A DNA stretch of 64,000 nt. Origin: Methylomonas methanica MC09. Its GTDB lineage: Bacteria > Pseudomonadota > Gammaproteobacteria > Methylococcales > Methylomonadaceae. The stretch spans positions 4,987,682-5,051,681 of the forward strand of contig NC_015572.1 in NCBI RefSeq assembly GCF_000214665.1. The letters run 5' to 3'. The notes under the pieces were generated by a model, which ran no database searches, was not told where the DNA came from, and saw only the letters and a list, made by a program, of their open reading frames with translations. Positions 26,466-36,793 of this stretch are shown here, in pieces. Position 1 is the first letter of the stretch, and each line of letters opens with the position of its first letter. A program made the position numbers and the translations under genes.

Positions 26466-28238
26466 ATGGATTGGCAGGGTTGGCTTACGATTTTTGTAAT
26501 CGCGGGTGTTCTTTTGACGTTGATTTTCTCCCGCTTTACCCCGGACATGATACTGATGCTTGCACTGACGCTATTGAGTGCGGCGGGGGTACTGGATTCC
26601 AAACAGGCGCTTGCCGGATTCAGCAATGAGGGCTTGGTTACTGTCGCGGCCATGTTTATTATCGCGGCCGGCATCAGCTCTACCGGCGGCGTGGAGTTTG
26701 TCATCAATACCCTGTTGGGCAATCCGAAAAGCGTACGAGGGGCGCTCTTTAGACTTATTTTGCCGCTGATACCGTTAAGCGCATTTCTTAACAATACACC
26801 GGTAGTGGCCACGATGATTCCGGCTGTCACTCGCTGGTCTAAACGTATAGGCATCGCACCTTCCAAACTGATGATTCCGCTGAGTTATGCAGCCATTCTG
26901 GGCGGTACTTTGACCCTGATCGGTACCAGCACTAATCTGGTGATTAACGGCCAATATCAAGCATTGACCCATAACAAAGGCTTTGCGTTATTTGATATCA
27001 CCTGGGTCAGTTTGCCTGTTGTACTCACAGGCATCTTGTTCATGATTATATTTATGCCGTTGATACTACCGAATCGGCAGAGTGCCGCCGAGCAATTTGC
27101 CGATCGTAAGAAATTTACCTTCGAAGTTGCGGTAGCCCAAAACGGCCCCTTGGAGGGGGTGACCATTGTCGCCGCGGGATTAAGAAACTTACAACGCATT
27201 TATCTCGCGGAGATCGAACGTCACGGAAGCATCGTCACGGCCGTATCCTCGGAGGAGAAATTGCAAGGCGGGGACAGACTGGTCTTTGTTGGGGAAACCA
27301 GCGCTATTTTCGATATTTTACGCATCAACGGCTTGGTACCGTCCGAGAACCAGACGCCGGTCATAGAAAAATTTGCCCCTGAACGCTGCTTGGTTGAAGT
27401 GGTTGTTTCGCAAAGCTGCGACAGTCTTGGCAAGGCTATCCGGGACAGCCATTTCCGAGATCGCTACGGCGCGGTGGTGCTGGCGGTTGCCAGAGACGGG
27501 GAAGCCATTCAGGGAAATTTGGGATCGATCGAGTTACAACCGGGAGACGTCTTATTATTGGAGGCCAGACCGGCATTTGTGACGCGCCAAAGAGTCCAAA
27601 AGGATTTTTTGTTGATTAATGATTTGCAAGAAACCCGCCCGAACCATCAACGGGCCAAATTGGCTTGGATTTTATTGCTTGGCGTTATCGTAACCGCCAC
27701 ATCGGGCGTTACCAGCATGCTGAATGCGGCCTTGGTGGGTGCGGGCCTTATGGTGGTAACCGGTTGCTGCAGCGTCGCCGAGGCGAGGCGCAGCCTCGAT
27801 TTAACCGTGTTAATCAGCATTGCGGCCAGTTTCGCTTTGGGTAATGCCTTGCAAAGCAGCGGCGCGGCCGGTTTTATTGCTCAGCAAATTTTGGCGTTAG
27901 CCGACGGCAACCCCTGGGTTTTGCTGGCGTTAAGTTACCTTACCGTTTCACTCTTGACGGAAGTGATTACCAATAACGCGGCCGCCTTGCTAATGCTGCC
28001 TATCGTATTGGCGATTACCGGTAGTGAAAATTTAAATCCCGAGCCGTTTGTGTTTGCAACCATGATAGCGGCGTCGGCCAGCTTTGCCACGCCGTTGGGT
28101 TATCAAACCAATTTGATGGTTTACGGTCCTGGCGGATATCACTTTAAAGACTTTATGCGGGCAGGGGTGCCGATGAATATTCTGGTCGGCATCACCACGA
28201 TTAGCCTGATTCCCTTCATTTGGCCGTTGCAAAATTAG
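26466..28238 (+). CDS. SLC13/DASS family anion transporter with two TrkA-C domains
   Basis: A 590-residue inner-membrane transporter. The first membrane half (about 1-180) has SFLNNTPVVATMIPAVTRW-like text and the loop GGTLTLIGTSTNLVINGQ. Then come two soluble RCK/TrkA-C regulatory domains (about 205-380), and a second membrane half with SLLTEVITNNAAALLMLPIVLAI and ASFATPLGYQTNLMVYGPG. The SNT/NNT-type helix hairpins and TrkA-C insertion are typical of sulfate or dicarboxylate DASS carriers in bacteria. The neighbouring TauE/SafE gene suggests a sulfur-oxyanion role, but this is inference. Confidence 0.88.
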   Translation: MDWQGWLTIFVIAGVLLTLIFSRFTPDMILMLALTLLSAAGVLDSKQALAGFSNEGLVTVAAMFIIAAGISSTGGVEFVINTLLGNPKSVRGALFRLILPLIPLSAFLNNTPVVATMIPAVTRWSKRIGIAPSKLMIPLSYAAILGGTLTLIGTSTNLVINGQYQALTHNKGFALFDITWVSLPVVLTGILFMIIFMPLILPNRQSAAEQFADRKKFTFEVAVAQNGPLEGVTIVAAGLRNLQRIYLAEIERHGSIVTAVSSEEKLQGGDRLVFVGETSAIFDILRINGLVPSENQTPVIEKFAPERCLVEVVVSQSCDSLGKAIRDSHFRDRYGAVVLAVARDGEAIQGNLGSIELQPGDVLLLEARPAFVTRQRVQKDFLLINDLQETRPNHQRAKLAWILLLGVIVTATSGVTSMLNAALVGAGLMVVTGCCSVAEARRSLDLTVLISIAASFALGNALQSSGAAGFIAQQILALADGNPWVLLALSYLTVSLLTEVITNNAAALLMLPIVLAITGSENLNPEPFVFATMIAASASFATPLGYQTNLMVYGPGGYHFKDFMRAGVPMNILVGITTISLIPFIWPLQN

Positions 28239-28246
28239 CAGAGCGT

Positions 28247-28282
28247 AAAAAAACCGTAGTCTCATTGCTGCGACTACGGTTT
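28247..28282 (-). terminator. Intrinsic terminator of typA
   Basis: An 11-bp perfect stem, AAACCGTAGTC / GACTACGGTTT, with a 10-base loop is followed on the minus strand by a run of seven T. It lies 50 bases past the typA stop and just after the convergent SLC13-type gene, so it may stop both transcripts, though the plus-strand T-run is weak. Confidence 0.85.
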
Positions 28283-28331
28283 ACTTGGCTTTATAAGGAA
28301 AACACTTGAACGAATTGCGAATATATTCGAA

Positions 28332-30140
28332 CTATCTGGAAGCGCGTTTTCTTTCGTTTTCAGTCAATAAAATCTTACGCAGACGAATCGATTTGGGTGT
28401 GACTTCGACTAATTCGTCGTCACTAATAAACTCTAAAGCTTGCTCTAACGTCATTTTTTGAATTTTGGCGCAGGTCAAGCTATCGTCGGTACCGGAAGCG
28501 CGCACGTTGGTTAATGGTTTGGGTTTGGTTGGGTTGACCACCAAATCATTATTACGCGAATGAATTCCGACTAATTGACCTTCATAGATTTCATCGCCAT
28601 TTACCACTAATAACTCGCCTCGGGCTTGTAGTGGATATAAAGAGTAATCTACCGCTTTACCTTTGGACATGGAGATCAAAACCCCACGCACTCGGTTACC
28701 CACAGCCCCTTCTTTTACCGGGCCGTAATGATCGAATACGTGATAGAACAAACCCGACCCGGAAGTGGCTGTCAGGAATTCTGTCTGAAAACCCAATAAG
28801 CCGCGGGAAGGCACAATATATTCCAAACGGATGCGTCCTTTACCATCCGGCACCATATCTTTTAAATCACCTTTACGGTCACCCAGTTTTTCCATGATGG
28901 TGCCTTGATGCTGTTCCTCAACTTCGATCGTGACATTTTCGTAAGGCTCTGATTTAACGCCATCGATTTCCTTGATGATAACTTGCGGGCGTGACACACC
29001 CAGTTCGAAACCCTCGCGGCGCATATTTTCGATCAAAACCGATAAATGTAATTCGCCACGCCCCGAAACTTTAAATTTATCCGGGTCATCGGTGGTTTCA
29101 ACACGCAGGGCGACATTGTGTTGCAATTCTTTTTGTAAGCGATCGTAAATTTGACGGGTGGTAATGAATTTACCTTCTCTGCCTGCAAACGGTGAATTAT
29201 TGACTTGGAACGTCATGCTTACCGTCGGCTCGTCGACCGATAGCGGGGGTAAGGCGACTACATTGTTAGGGTCGCACAAGGTTTCCGAAATTTTTAAATT
29301 TTCGACACCGCAGAACGCGATAATATCGCCCGCCTGCGCGGTTTCCACTTCAATACGCTCCAAACCGTGGAAACCGTATAATTTCAACATCCGACCGTTA
29401 CGGGTTTTGCCTTCATTATCCACGATGGTGAGCGGCATATTGCGCGTTACCTTGCCATGCTGAATACGGCCGATGCCGATAACCCCTACGTAAGAGTTGT
29501 AATCCAGACTGATAACCTGCATTTGAAAAGGCGCGTCAATCTCGACGGGTGGCGGGGCCACTTTATCGACAATCGTTTGAAACAGCGGTGTCATGTCGCC
29601 GCCGGATACATCGGCTTCCAATCCGGCAAAGCCGTTTAAGGCCGAGGCATAGACAATCGGAAAATCCAGTTGCTCGTCGGTTGCGCCCAGGTTATCGAAT
29701 AAGTCGAAGGTTTGATCGACAACCCAATCAGGGCGGGCACCGGGACGGTCCACTTTATTGATAACCACAATGGGTTTCAAACCCAAGGCAAACGCCTTTT
29801 TGGTAACGAACCGGGTTTGCGGCATCGGGCCGTCAACGGCATCAACCAACAATAAAACCGAATCCACCATGGACAACACCCGTTCAACCTCGCCGCCGAA
29901 GTCGGCGTGGCCCGGTGTGTCAACGATATTGATATGATAGCCGTTCCAGTCTATCGCGGTATTTTTGGCCAGAATGGTAATGCCCCGTTCTTTTTCCAGG
30001 GCATTTGAGTCCATGACGCGTTCGTCGACTTTGGTGTGGGCGTCGAAGGTGCCTGATTGTTGCAGGAGTTGGTCGACTAACGTGGTTTTGCCGTGGTCAA
30101 CGTGTGCGATGATCGCGATATTTCTAAGTTTTTCTATCAC
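28332..30140 (-). CDS. typA: Ribosome-associated translational GTPase TypA/BipA
   Basis: A translation-factor-like GTPase that acts in ribosome assembly and stress adaptation. The 602-residue protein starts [20 protein letters not shown] (G1), followed by [13 protein letters not shown] (G2), [16 protein letters not shown] (G3) and [15 protein letters not shown] (G4). Domain II and the C-terminal domains, with the conserved [18 protein letters not shown], follow. The start is taken as GTG 30140, since it gives the family's exact N-terminus. The longer in-frame ORF crosses a hairpin and is rejected. Confidence 0.95.
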   Translation of the reverse strand: MIEKLRNIAIIAHVDHGKTTLVDQLLQQSGTFDAHTKVDERVMDSNALEKERGITILAKNTAIDWNGYHINIVDTPGHADFGGEVERVLSMVDSVLLLVDAVDGPMPQTRFVTKKAFALGLKPIVVINKVDRPGARPDWVVDQTFDLFDNLGATDEQLDFPIVYASALNGFAGLEADVSGGDMTPLFQTIVDKVAPPPVEIDAPFQMQVISLDYNSYVGVIGIGRIQHGKVTRNMPLTIVDNEGKTRNGRMLKLYGFHGLERIEVETAQAGDIIAFCGVENLKISETLCDPNNVVALPPLSVDEPTVSMTFQVNNSPFAGREGKFITTRQIYDRLQKELQHNVALRVETTDDPDKFKVSGRGELHLSVLIENMRREGFELGVSRPQVIIKEIDGVKSEPYENVTIEVEEQHQGTIMEKLGDRKGDLKDMVPDGKGRIRLEYIVPSRGLLGFQTEFLTATSGSGLFYHVFDHYGPVKEGAVGNRVRGVLISMSKGKAVDYSLYPLQARGELLVVNGDEIYEGQLVGIHSRNNDLVVNPTKPKPLTNVRASGTDDSLTCAKIQKMTLEQALEFISDDELVEVTPKSIRLRKILLTENERKRASR

Positions 30141-30176
30141 AGGATTTACTTGGGATTTTTTAAGGAAAAGGGGTGG

Positions 30177-30204
30177 GCCGGGTATCGGTATTAAACCACC
30201 CGGC
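30177..30204 (-). terminator. Hairpin between the rhodanese gene and typA
   Basis: A 7-bp stem, GCCGGGT / ACCCGGC, with a further GGT/ACC pairing in the loop lies 17 bases past the rhodanese stop. The tail CCACCCCTTTTCC is a poor T-run, so it may only attenuate transcription into typA. Confidence 0.4.
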
Positions 30205-30220
30205 AAAAATTAAACTATGA

Positions 30221-30613
30221 TCAGCTTTGTTGCCAAGGCAGGCCGTGGTAGCGCCAACCGCCGACAGTGCCTCGGTGTTTGTTCTCATCCAGCGGGCCTT
30301 CAAAACCCTCCAGTATATTAATCAGATGCTGGTAACCGTCTGCTTCCAGGGCTTTGGCGGCATCCACCGAACGCACGCCGCTGCGGCACAGCAATAAAAC
30401 CGGAGCGGCTTTATCGGGTGCGTGTTGCCGCACCTGTTCGACGAAACCGGTGTTTAACTGCATACCGGGAAATTCTTTCCAGGCTACATGAATCGCGTGC
30501 GGCGGATGGCCGACAAAACCATGTTCAATAGCGGTCCTTACATCTATCAGCACGGCGGCGGGGTTTTCCCGCAGCACTGCCCAGGCTTGTTTGGGGTCGA
30601 GATTTTCTATCAT
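30221..30613 (-). CDS. Rhodanese-like sulfurtransferase, single domain
   Basis: A 130-residue cytoplasmic rhodanese. The active-site loop LLCRSGVRSVDAAKAL carries the persulfide cysteine, and VLIDVRTAIEHGFVGHPPHAIHV is the CH2A-like start of the domain. The C-terminus ends GWRYHGLPWQQS. The ATG at 30613 overlaps the methyltransferase stop by four bases, so the chain LysR-methyltransferase-rhodanese is co-transcribed. The sulfur acceptor is unknown. Confidence 0.9.
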   Translation of the reverse strand: MIENLDPKQAWAVLRENPAAVLIDVRTAIEHGFVGHPPHAIHVAWKEFPGMQLNTGFVEQVRQHAPDKAAPVLLLCRSGVRSVDAAKALEADGYQHLINILEGFEGPLDENKHRGTVGGWRYHGLPWQQS

Positions 30614-31197
30614 ATGGGTACCGGTTTGAGTTTTTGTCCGATGAAGCAAGCTTCGTTTCTATTGCCGCGCCGCAAGTCGCCGATACGGGCATATTCTTGA
30701 TAAAAAACCAGGTTTAAAGGAGAGAACAAGTGGAGCAGTTCGTTGCAATCCAGCAAATAAGCCGGGTTGCCGGGACCTTGTCGATCAAGTTTGTTGCGGG
30801 TAAATGTTTGATAAAACAGCAAGCCTTCGGTTTTTAAAGCCGCCATTATCGCATTACACAGGGAACGGTCAAGAAAACGACTGATGACAATTACATCATA
30901 ATAGTTCCGCGGCAGCTTACCTGGGTTAACAAATACTTGGCGGAGTGCTATCTGTAACTGTCTTTGTTCGGCTTGTATTTGCAAACGGGACAGTGCAACC
31001 GCCGAAATATCCCATGCGTCTACCGATAGTCCGTGCTCGGCCAGCAGTAGGGCATTGCCACCTAAACCGCAGGCTAAATCCAGTGCCTTGCCTTGCTCGG
31101 GTAACAGGTGGTTATGGGTTGACAGCACTTCCGAAACATTGGGCGTTTGGTTACAGTCCGCATAAATGCTGTCCCACTTGTCTTGCGGATCGATCAC
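30610..31197 (-). CDS. Class I SAM-dependent methyltransferase
   Basis: A 195-residue Rossmann-fold methyltransferase of the TehB/UbiE-like type. The cofactor motif is ALDLACGLGGNALLLAEHG (39-57), the acidic residue that binds the ribose is in DAWDISAVAL, and motif II is YDVIVISRFLDRS. The substrate is not known. It overlaps both the LysR gene (4 bases) and the rhodanese gene (4 bases), so all three are translationally coupled, and a thiol or metalloid detoxification link is possible but not shown. Confidence 0.88.
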   Translation of the reverse strand: MIDPQDKWDSIYADCNQTPNVSEVLSTHNHLLPEQGKALDLACGLGGNALLLAEHGLSVDAWDISAVALSRLQIQAEQRQLQIALRQVFVNPGKLPRNYYDVIVISRFLDRSLCNAIMAALKTEGLLFYQTFTRNKLDRQGPGNPAYLLDCNELLHLFSPLNLVFYQEYARIGDLRRGNRNEACFIGQKLKPVPI

Positions 31198-32099
31198 GGC
31201 GGGTCCATGCCGATTCGATGCGGCAGCCAGCCCTGGATGAAATCCAGAAACGAGCGTACTTTGGCGGACAAGTATTTACGGTGCGGATACACTGCGTAAA
31301 TTGCCAGCGGACTGATGGCATATTGCTCCATCACCACCTGCAAACGGCCTAATTCGATATCGCGGCCGACTATATAGCGCGGCAACATAATCAGCCCCAA
31401 ACCGTTAACCGCCGCATTACGAATAGGGTCGGCCATATTGGCCTGCATGCGGCCGGTCACCGTCACGGTTCTATCTCCCAAAATACCTTTGAATCGCCAT
31501 TTATTGCGAGGCGGAATCGCCCAATTGATCAAACAGCTATGATCTTCCAGATCTTCAGGATCTTGCGGGGCGCCATGTGCCTTAAGGTAATCCGGCGACG
31601 CGCATACAACCAGCGATGAACTGGCCAGTTTGCGCGCCACTAAACTGGTGTCGTTAAGTTGGCCCAGGTAGATGGCGATGTCGACCCCTTCGTCGATCAA
31701 ATCCACTTGACCGCCTTTCAAAACCATTTCCACCGATAAATCGGGGAAACTTTTTAAATATTCGGTAAGTCCGGGAGCAATGTGCGTAGCGCCAATGACC
31801 GGAGGGGCGCAGATTTTCAGCACCCCGCGCGGTTCTGTTTGCAGCTTGGTTACTGCAGACTCCATTTCCTCCACGTCCAACAATACTTGCTGACAGCGTT
31901 CCAGATACTCTTCGCCCGCTTCAGTCAAGCTTAAGCTGCGGGTCGTACGATTGAACAATCGCGTGTTAAGTTCGCTTTCCAGCTGCATGATGTGTTTTGT
32001 AGCCATGGCTCTGGAGATATCCAGGTCTTTAGCGGCGCCAGCAAAACTGCCTGCTTTGGCGACCCGGACGAACACATTCATACTTGTTAATTTATCCAT
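31194..32099 (-). CDS. LysR-family transcriptional regulator
   Basis: A 301-residue regulator with an N-terminal winged helix (MDKLTSMNVFVRVAKAGSFAGAAKDLDISRAMATKHIMQLE; TRLFNRTTRSLSLTEAGEEYLER) and a periplasmic-binding-like effector domain from about residue 90. It resembles the CrgA/DsdC-like single-gene group that often controls a neighbouring divergent operon. Unusually, it is the first gene of an operon with a methyltransferase and rhodanese downstream. The divergent partner is the small 50-codon membrane gene. Confidence 0.92.
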   Translation of the reverse strand: MDKLTSMNVFVRVAKAGSFAGAAKDLDISRAMATKHIMQLESELNTRLFNRTTRSLSLTEAGEEYLERCQQVLLDVEEMESAVTKLQTEPRGVLKICAPPVIGATHIAPGLTEYLKSFPDLSVEMVLKGGQVDLIDEGVDIAIYLGQLNDTSLVARKLASSSLVVCASPDYLKAHGAPQDPEDLEDHSCLINWAIPPRNKWRFKGILGDRTVTVTGRMQANMADPIRNAAVNGLGLIMLPRYIVGRDIELGRLQVVMEQYAISPLAIYAVYPHRKYLSAKVRSFLDFIQGWLPHRIGMDPP

Positions 32100-32188
32100 A
32101 AGCGGCTCATTGTCTGTGGAATTGGCAAAAAATGTTTGACATTCTTATTGTTTCTTATATGTATACAATTTATTTTATAAACACCCAA

Positions 32189-32216
32189 TTGTAAACATTT
32201 TTTTATACTGTATAGT
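32189..32216 (+). promoter_or_regulatory. Predicted sigma-70 promoter for the 50-codon membrane gene
   Basis: TTGTAA (32189-32194) and TATAGT (32211-32216) are 16 bases apart, giving a start near 32223 and a leader of about 68 bases. The AT-rich stretch upstream, shared with the divergent LysR gene, could carry LysR sites (TGTATACA at 32159-32166 is a short palindrome). Confidence 0.5.
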
Positions 32217-32290
32217 AGCCAGCAACTGAAGAGCAAAGCAAGCCGGCTTTGTCAAGATGCACTTAATTTTATAAGAGGAATTAACACCAA

Positions 32291-32443
32291 ATGAATAACT
32301 TAAGCAAAGACCTACTGATCGGTTCTCTGTTTATTTCGGGTCTTTTGAGCTTTTTCTCCGGTTTATTTGTTATATCGACCGTATTTTTCGCAGCCAGCGC
32401 TATATTTAGCACGATGGCCAATAAAGCACATATTAACGGTTAA
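32291..32443 (+). CDS. Small membrane protein, 50 aa
   Basis: ATG 32291 to TAA 32443 encodes MNNLSKDLLIGSLFISGLLS followed by FFSGLFVISTVFFAASAIFSTMANKAHING. It has two hydrophobic segments (about 8-24 and 27-43) joined by a short turn, so it would form a membrane hairpin with both ends on the same side. AGAGGAATTAACACCAA before the ATG is a reasonable ribosome site. A promoter upstream and a strong terminator downstream make a complete single-gene transcript, which argues for a real gene. Function unknown. Confidence 0.65.
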   Translation: MNNLSKDLLIGSLFISGLLSFFSGLFVISTVFFAASAIFSTMANKAHING

Positions 32444-32520
32444 TCTCTACAGAATTTGTAACTACCTCCTGGTGTTGTAATTCAAGCGGAACCTCCTCAT
32501 AGCACTCTGCTTGGTTTTTT

Positions 32521-32556
32521 ACCTCTCTTTGCGCAAGCAATGAGAGGTTTTTTTTT
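32521..32556 (+). terminator. Intrinsic terminator after the 50-codon gene
   Basis: Stem ACCTCTC / GAGAGGT with a 14-base loop, followed by a run of nine T. It lies about 78 bases past the stop codon and before hisE. Confidence 0.88.
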
Positions 32557-32624
32557 GCCTGTCATTCAGGGTTGCAACGCAACGTGCTATGATTTTTAAA
32601 CTATAAATTTAATCGTGACAATTT

Positions 32625-32942
32625 ATGAATGATGTTTTACAGCAGTTGGCCGAAGTGTTGGAACAACGTAAGCAACAGTCAGCGGATCAGTCCTATGTGG
32701 CCAGTTTGTACGCCAAGGGCTTGGACCATATCCTGAAAAAAATCGGCGAAGAAGCCACGGAGACAGTGATTGCGGCAAAAGACGGCGATAAGGACAAAAT
32801 AATTTATGAAACCGCCGACTTATGGTTTCACTGTATGGTCATGCTGGCGGACCAAGGTTTGGGACCCGAACAGGTCATCAATGAATTGCAGCGGCGTTTT
32901 GGCTTATCCGGCTTAGAGGAAAAAGCGCAACGTGGTTCCTGA
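32625..32942 (+). CDS. hisE: Phosphoribosyl-ATP pyrophosphatase
   Basis: The second step of histidine synthesis, cleaving phosphoribosyl-ATP to phosphoribosyl-AMP. The 105-residue MazG-like helical protein carries [33 protein letters not shown] (metal-binding EExxE/D pattern) and [19 protein letters not shown]. It is a stand-alone form, not fused to HisI. The hisE-tatABC order is common in proteobacteria. ATG 32625 follows a rather AT-rich leader. Confidence 0.93.
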   Translation: MNDVLQQLAEVLEQRKQQSADQSYVASLYAKGLDHILKKIGEEATETVIAAKDGDKDKIIYETADLWFHCMVMLADQGLGPEQVINELQRRFGLSGLEEKAQRGS

Positions 32943-32981
32943 TAATTTAACAATAACTATTTAAAGCTAGGGGGGTAGGAT

Positions 32982-33203
32982 ATGGGTATTAGCATGACTC
33001 AATTGTTAATCATACTGGTCATCGTCATATTAGTATTTGGAACCAAGCGCCTGAAAAACGTTGGCGGCGATTTGGGGGATGCCATTAAGGGTTTCCGTAG
33101 TGCCATGAAAGACGGCGGAGAAAACAAGACTTTGGCGGAAAAAGATGACGAACCGCTGGAAGGCGAAGTCACCGAAAAAAAATCCGAAAAAGATCAGGTA
33201 TAA
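32982..33203 (+). CDS. tatA: Sec-independent translocase subunit TatA
   Basis: The pore-forming small subunit of the twin-arginine export system, 73 residues. One N-terminal membrane helix ([22 protein letters not shown]) is followed by the amphipathic helix [18 protein letters not shown], then an acidic/basic tail. [14 protein letters not shown] is the hallmark hinge. It is preceded by a GGGGGTAGGATATG-type ribosome site and followed 6 bases later by tatB. Confidence 0.95.
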   Translation: MGISMTQLLIILVIVILVFGTKRLKNVGGDLGDAIKGFRSAMKDGGENKTLAEKDDEPLEGEVTEKKSEKDQV

Positions 33204-33209
33204 ACCGTC

Positions 33210-33527
33210 ATGTTTGATGTCGGTTTTTCGGAATTAGTCATGGTCGGCTTGATCGCCCTGTTGGTGATTGGCCCGGAGCGCTTACCAAAAGCGGCGCGCA
33301 TCGCGGGTTACTGGCTGGGCAAGACTCGCAGCGCTATCGCCAATGTCAAAGCGGAAATTAAACAGGAACTGCATGCCGAGGAAATGCGCCAGCTCCTGAA
33401 CCAGCAGGAATCCATTGCCAGTGAATTACAGCAAATCGCCAGCGAGACGGAAACAGTAGTGGACGATATCAATAACAGTATAAAAATCGGCGACAAAACC
33501 AGTCAAAACCATGACCCATCAGCCTGA
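33210..33527 (+). CDS. tatB: Sec-independent translocase subunit TatB
   Basis: Receptor-complex subunit, 105 residues. It starts [35 protein letters not shown], with the Glu in the first helix and GPERLP hinge that distinguish TatB from TatA. A long coiled amphipathic tail follows ([29 protein letters not shown]). It overlaps tatC by 17 bases. Confidence 0.95.
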   Translation: MFDVGFSELVMVGLIALLVIGPERLPKAARIAGYWLGKTRSAIANVKAEIKQELHAEEMRQLLNQQESIASELQQIASETETVVDDINNSIKIGDKTSQNHDPSA

Positions 33528-34254
33528 CCATCTGGGCGAGCAGCCTTTCATCAGCCATTTGATCGAACTGCGCGACCGGTTGTTGCGCGTAGTGTTATGT
33601 GTGTTATTGGTCTTTGTCGGCACGGCTTTGTATGCCAATGAGATTTACCAATATCTGGCGGAGCCTTTGCTGCAGCATATGCCGAAAAATAGCACCATGA
33701 TAGCGATTGATGTGGCCTCGCCGTTTTTCACGCCGATCAAACTGGCTTTCGTGGTCGCGGTGTTTGCCAGCGTGCCGTATATTTTGTTTCAATTCTGGGG
33801 CTTTATCGCGCCGGGTTTATATCGCCACGAACGATTAATGGTGTTGCCGTTATTGTTGGCCAGTACGCTGCTGTTTTATGCGGGTGCCGCCTTCGCCTAT
33901 TTTGTGGTGTTCCCGCTGGTGTTTGGCTATTTAACCTCCGCAGCTCCGGCCGGGGTGGCGGTGATGACGGATATCGCTACCTATCTGGATTTTATTTTGG
34001 CGTTATTTTTCGCCTTCGGCGTGTCATTTGAAATACCGATTTTCACGATTGTGTTGGTTTGGGCCGGCATCACCACACCGGAAAGCTTGGCGGAAAAACG
34101 TCCCTATGTAATCGTGGGCGTGTTTGTGGTCGCCATGTTTTTAACCCCCCCGGATGCGTTGTCGCAAACACTGCTGGCTGTGCCGATGTGGTTGCTGTTT
34201 GAATCCGGCTTGCTGTTTTCCCGTTTTTTTGTCGGCAAACGGCGGGAACGGTAA
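33511..34254 (+). CDS. tatC: Sec-independent translocase subunit TatC
   Basis: The polytopic receptor subunit that recognises twin-arginine signal peptides (247 residues). Six membrane helices are visible. The N-terminal signature [21 protein letters not shown], the loop [24 protein letters not shown] and the motif [19 protein letters not shown] are typical. It overlaps the tatB end by 17 bases, so tatABC is one transcript with hisE. Confidence 0.96.
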   Translation: MTHQPDHLGEQPFISHLIELRDRLLRVVLCVLLVFVGTALYANEIYQYLAEPLLQHMPKNSTMIAIDVASPFFTPIKLAFVVAVFASVPYILFQFWGFIAPGLYRHERLMVLPLLLASTLLFYAGAAFAYFVVFPLVFGYLTSAAPAGVAVMTDIATYLDFILALFFAFGVSFEIPIFTIVLVWAGITTPESLAEKRPYVIVGVFVVAMFLTPPDALSQTLLAVPMWLLFESGLLFSRFFVGKRRER

Positions 34255-34257
34255 TTC

Positions 34258-34941
34258 ATGCAAAACTTCGCGGAGCGTTTTCAGCAGGTATGCAGCCAGA
34301 TTCGGCACGCTACCGGCATAGCCGGGCGCCCGCGCGGCTGCGTGCAATTGCTGGCGGTAAGCAAAACCAAGCCCGCCTCGGATATTGCAATCTTATACCG
34401 GTTGGGGCAACGGCATTTTGCGGAAAACTATCTACAGGAAGCCTTGCAGAAGCAGTTGCAATTGGCGGCCTTTAATATCACCTGGCATTTCATCGGGCCC
34501 ATTCAATCCAACAAAACCAAATCGATAGCCTGCCATTTTGATTGGGTACACAGCGTGGATAGGTTAAAAGTTGCCCAGCGCCTTAGCGAGCAAAGGCCCG
34601 AACATCTGCCGCCGTTGAATATTTGTCTGCAAGTCAATATCAGCGAAGAAACCAGCAAATCGGGCGTTAGTCTTACCGAGCTTCCGCAATTGGTCGAAGC
34701 TGTGAATGGTTTGCCGCGTATCCGCTTGCGTGGCGTGATGGCGATACCGGAACCTGAAACCAGTTACCCCAAGCAGCGTCAGCCTTACCGGCGACTGTAT
34801 CAAGCCGTGCAACAGCTTAACAGACCGGAACTGGATAGCTTTTCCTTTGGTATGAGCGGCGATTTAAAAGCCGCCATCATGGAAGGAGCCACCATGGTCA
34901 GGGTAGGTACGGCCTTGTTCGGAGAAAGGCATTACATATAG
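34258..34941 (+). CDS. YggS-family pyridoxal-phosphate homeostasis protein
   Basis: A 227-residue PLP-binding single-domain alanine-racemase-like barrel (YggS/PROSC). The PLP lysine is in LAVSKTKPASDIAILYRLGQRHFAENYLQEA, and FSFGMSGDLKAAIMEGATMVRVGTALFG is the phosphate-binding signature (SxGxSxD region). It is thought to buffer free PLP. It begins 3 bases past tatC and may be transcribed with it. In many gammaproteobacteria it neighbours proC, which is absent here. Confidence 0.9.
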   Translation: MQNFAERFQQVCSQIRHATGIAGRPRGCVQLLAVSKTKPASDIAILYRLGQRHFAENYLQEALQKQLQLAAFNITWHFIGPIQSNKTKSIACHFDWVHSVDRLKVAQRLSEQRPEHLPPLNICLQVNISEETSKSGVSLTELPQLVEAVNGLPRIRLRGVMAIPEPETSYPKQRQPYRRLYQAVQQLNRPELDSFSFGMSGDLKAAIMEGATMVRVGTALFGERHYI

Positions 34942-35032
34942 GCTCGGCTTGACCCCCGCCGGGTCTGGTAGCTATTAAGGGGCTTTTGATAGATAATAAA
35001 GAGCATTTTTTATCCACTTTTTTATCCCGATA

Positions 35033-36793
35033 ATGAAACATAAGCTCGAATACCTCTTGCAACAAGCTGTGTCAGCCCTAAAAACGCAAGGTGTTCTTGA
35101 TCCGGAACTGGTCGCGCAGATCAATTTGGAACGCGCCCGCGATAGTCAGCACGGCGACTTTGCCACCAATCTGGCCATGCTGCTGGCCAAGCCGGCTAAA
35201 ACCAATCCTCGCCAATTGGCGGAAAAAATCGTCGCTGAAATTCCCGGGGATGCGCTGATCAGCAAAATCGAAATTGCCGGCCCCGGTTTCATCAACTTTT
35301 TTATCAATCCCGATAGCCAGTTTCAAATTGTCCAACAAATTCACGATGCCGGACCGGAATTCGGTTTGAGCACTGTCGGCGCCGGTAAAAAGGTGCAAGT
35401 GGAGTTTGTCTCCGCCAACCCGACCGGACCGCTACATGTCGGACATGGCCGCGGCGCGGCCTACGGATCGGCCGTGGCCGACCTGCTGCAAGCAGCGGGT
35501 TTCGAGGTGGAACGCGAGTATTATGTCAACGACGCCGGCCGGCAGATGGATATCCTGGCCACCAGTGTCTGGCTGCGTTATCTGGAAGAATGCGGCGAAG
35601 TCCTGCCTTTTCCCAGCAATGGCTATCGCGGTGAATATGTGCGGGAAATTGCCTTTAACCTGCATAAAAAATCCGGAAACGATTTCCGCCGGCCGGCCGA
35701 ACTGCTGCTGGAAGATATACCCGCCGATGAACACCAAGGCGGCGATAAGGAAAAACATATCGATGCCTTGATCGAACGAGCCAAAACCTTGTTGGGCCCG
35801 GCGCAGTATCAAGAAGTATTTCAGGCCGGCCTGGACGATATTCTGGCCGACATCAAGGACGACTTGCAGGAATTCGGCGTAAGTTATCAACGGTGGTTCT
35901 CCGAACGTTTGTTAATGGACGACGGCTCCATACAACAAGCATTGCACCGTCTGGACGCGGCGGGATATTTATATAAGCAGGACGGCGCCACTTGGTTCGC
36001 CTCAAGCCGACTGGGCGACGAAAAAGATAGGGTAGTGATTCGGGATAACGGTCAAAGCACTTATTTTGCCTCCGATATCGCTTACCACATGAATAAACTG
36101 GACCGCGGTTTCGATCAAATCGTCAATATCTGGGGCGCGGATCATCACGGCTATATTCCGCGCGTTAAAGCGGCCATGCAGGCTCTGGGTGCCGACGAAT
36201 CCAAATTGAAAGTGCTATTGGTGCAATTCGCCGTGTTGTATCGCGGCACCGAAAAAGTACAAATGTCCACCCGCTCAGGCGAATTCGTCACCTTGCGCCA
36301 ATTGCGCGGCGAAGTCGGCCGGGACGCCTGCCGGTTTTTTTATGTGATGCGTAAATCCGAGCAGCACATGGATTTCGATTTGAAACTGGCCACTTCCAGG
36401 AGCAATGAAAATCCGGTTTATTATGTGCAATATGCGCACGCCAGAGTGTGTAGCGTGTTACGGCAACTGGACGAAAAAGGCCGCGAACGGAATCTGCATT
36501 TGGGTATGGAACATTTGCATCTGTTAACTGAAGATCAGGAAACGGCTTTGCTGACCACTTTATCCAAATACCCCGAAGTGTTGGAAAAAGCCGCCCTGCA
36601 ATACGAGCCGCACCAACTGATCCACTACCTGCGGGAGTTGGCCAACCAATTTCACTCTTATTACAACGCCCACCAATTTCTGGTGGATGACGACAAGCTT
36701 TGTAACGCGCGCCTGAATTTGATTTGTGCTATCAAACAAGTACTGGCCAACGCTCTGAACCTACTGAAAATCCATACTCCAGAATCGATGTAA
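35033..36793 (+). CDS. argS: Arginyl-tRNA synthetase
   Basis: Charges tRNA-Arg, 586 residues. The N-terminal arginyl-tRNA domain covers about 1-110, the HIGH box is HVGH at 135-138 ([23 protein letters not shown]), the catalytic core contains [19 protein letters not shown] and the KMSK-like loop is [19 protein letters not shown]. The C-terminal DALR anticodon domain follows. The stop codon overlaps the ATG of the SPOR protein by one base. Confidence 0.96.
   Translation: MKHKLEYLLQQAVSALKTQGVLDPELVAQINLERARDSQHGDFATNLAMLLAKPAKTNPRQLAEKIVAEIPGDALISKIEIAGPGFINFFINPDSQFQIVQQIHDAGPEFGLSTVGAGKKVQVEFVSANPTGPLHVGHGRGAAYGSAVADLLQAAGFEVEREYYVNDAGRQMDILATSVWLRYLEECGEVLPFPSNGYRGEYVREIAFNLHKKSGNDFRRPAELLLEDIPADEHQGGDKEKHIDALIERAKTLLGPAQYQEVFQAGLDDILADIKDDLQEFGVSYQRWFSERLLMDDGSIQQALHRLDAAGYLYKQDGATWFASSRLGDEKDRVVIRDNGQSTYFASDIAYHMNKLDRGFDQIVNIWGADHHGYIPRVKAAMQALGADESKLKVLLVQFAVLYRGTEKVQMSTRSGEFVTLRQLRGEVGRDACRFFYVMRKSEQHMDFDLKLATSRSNENPVYYVQYAHARVCSVLRQLDEKGRERNLHLGMEHLHLLTEDQETALLTTLSKYPEVLEKAALQYEPHQLIHYLRELANQFHSYYNAHQFLVDDDKLCNARLNLICAIKQVLANALNLLKIHTPESM

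Noticed and set aside
30141-30206. Longer typA start
   Set aside because: Crosses the intergenic hairpin and adds residues absent from the family; the GTG at 30140 gives the normal N-terminus.
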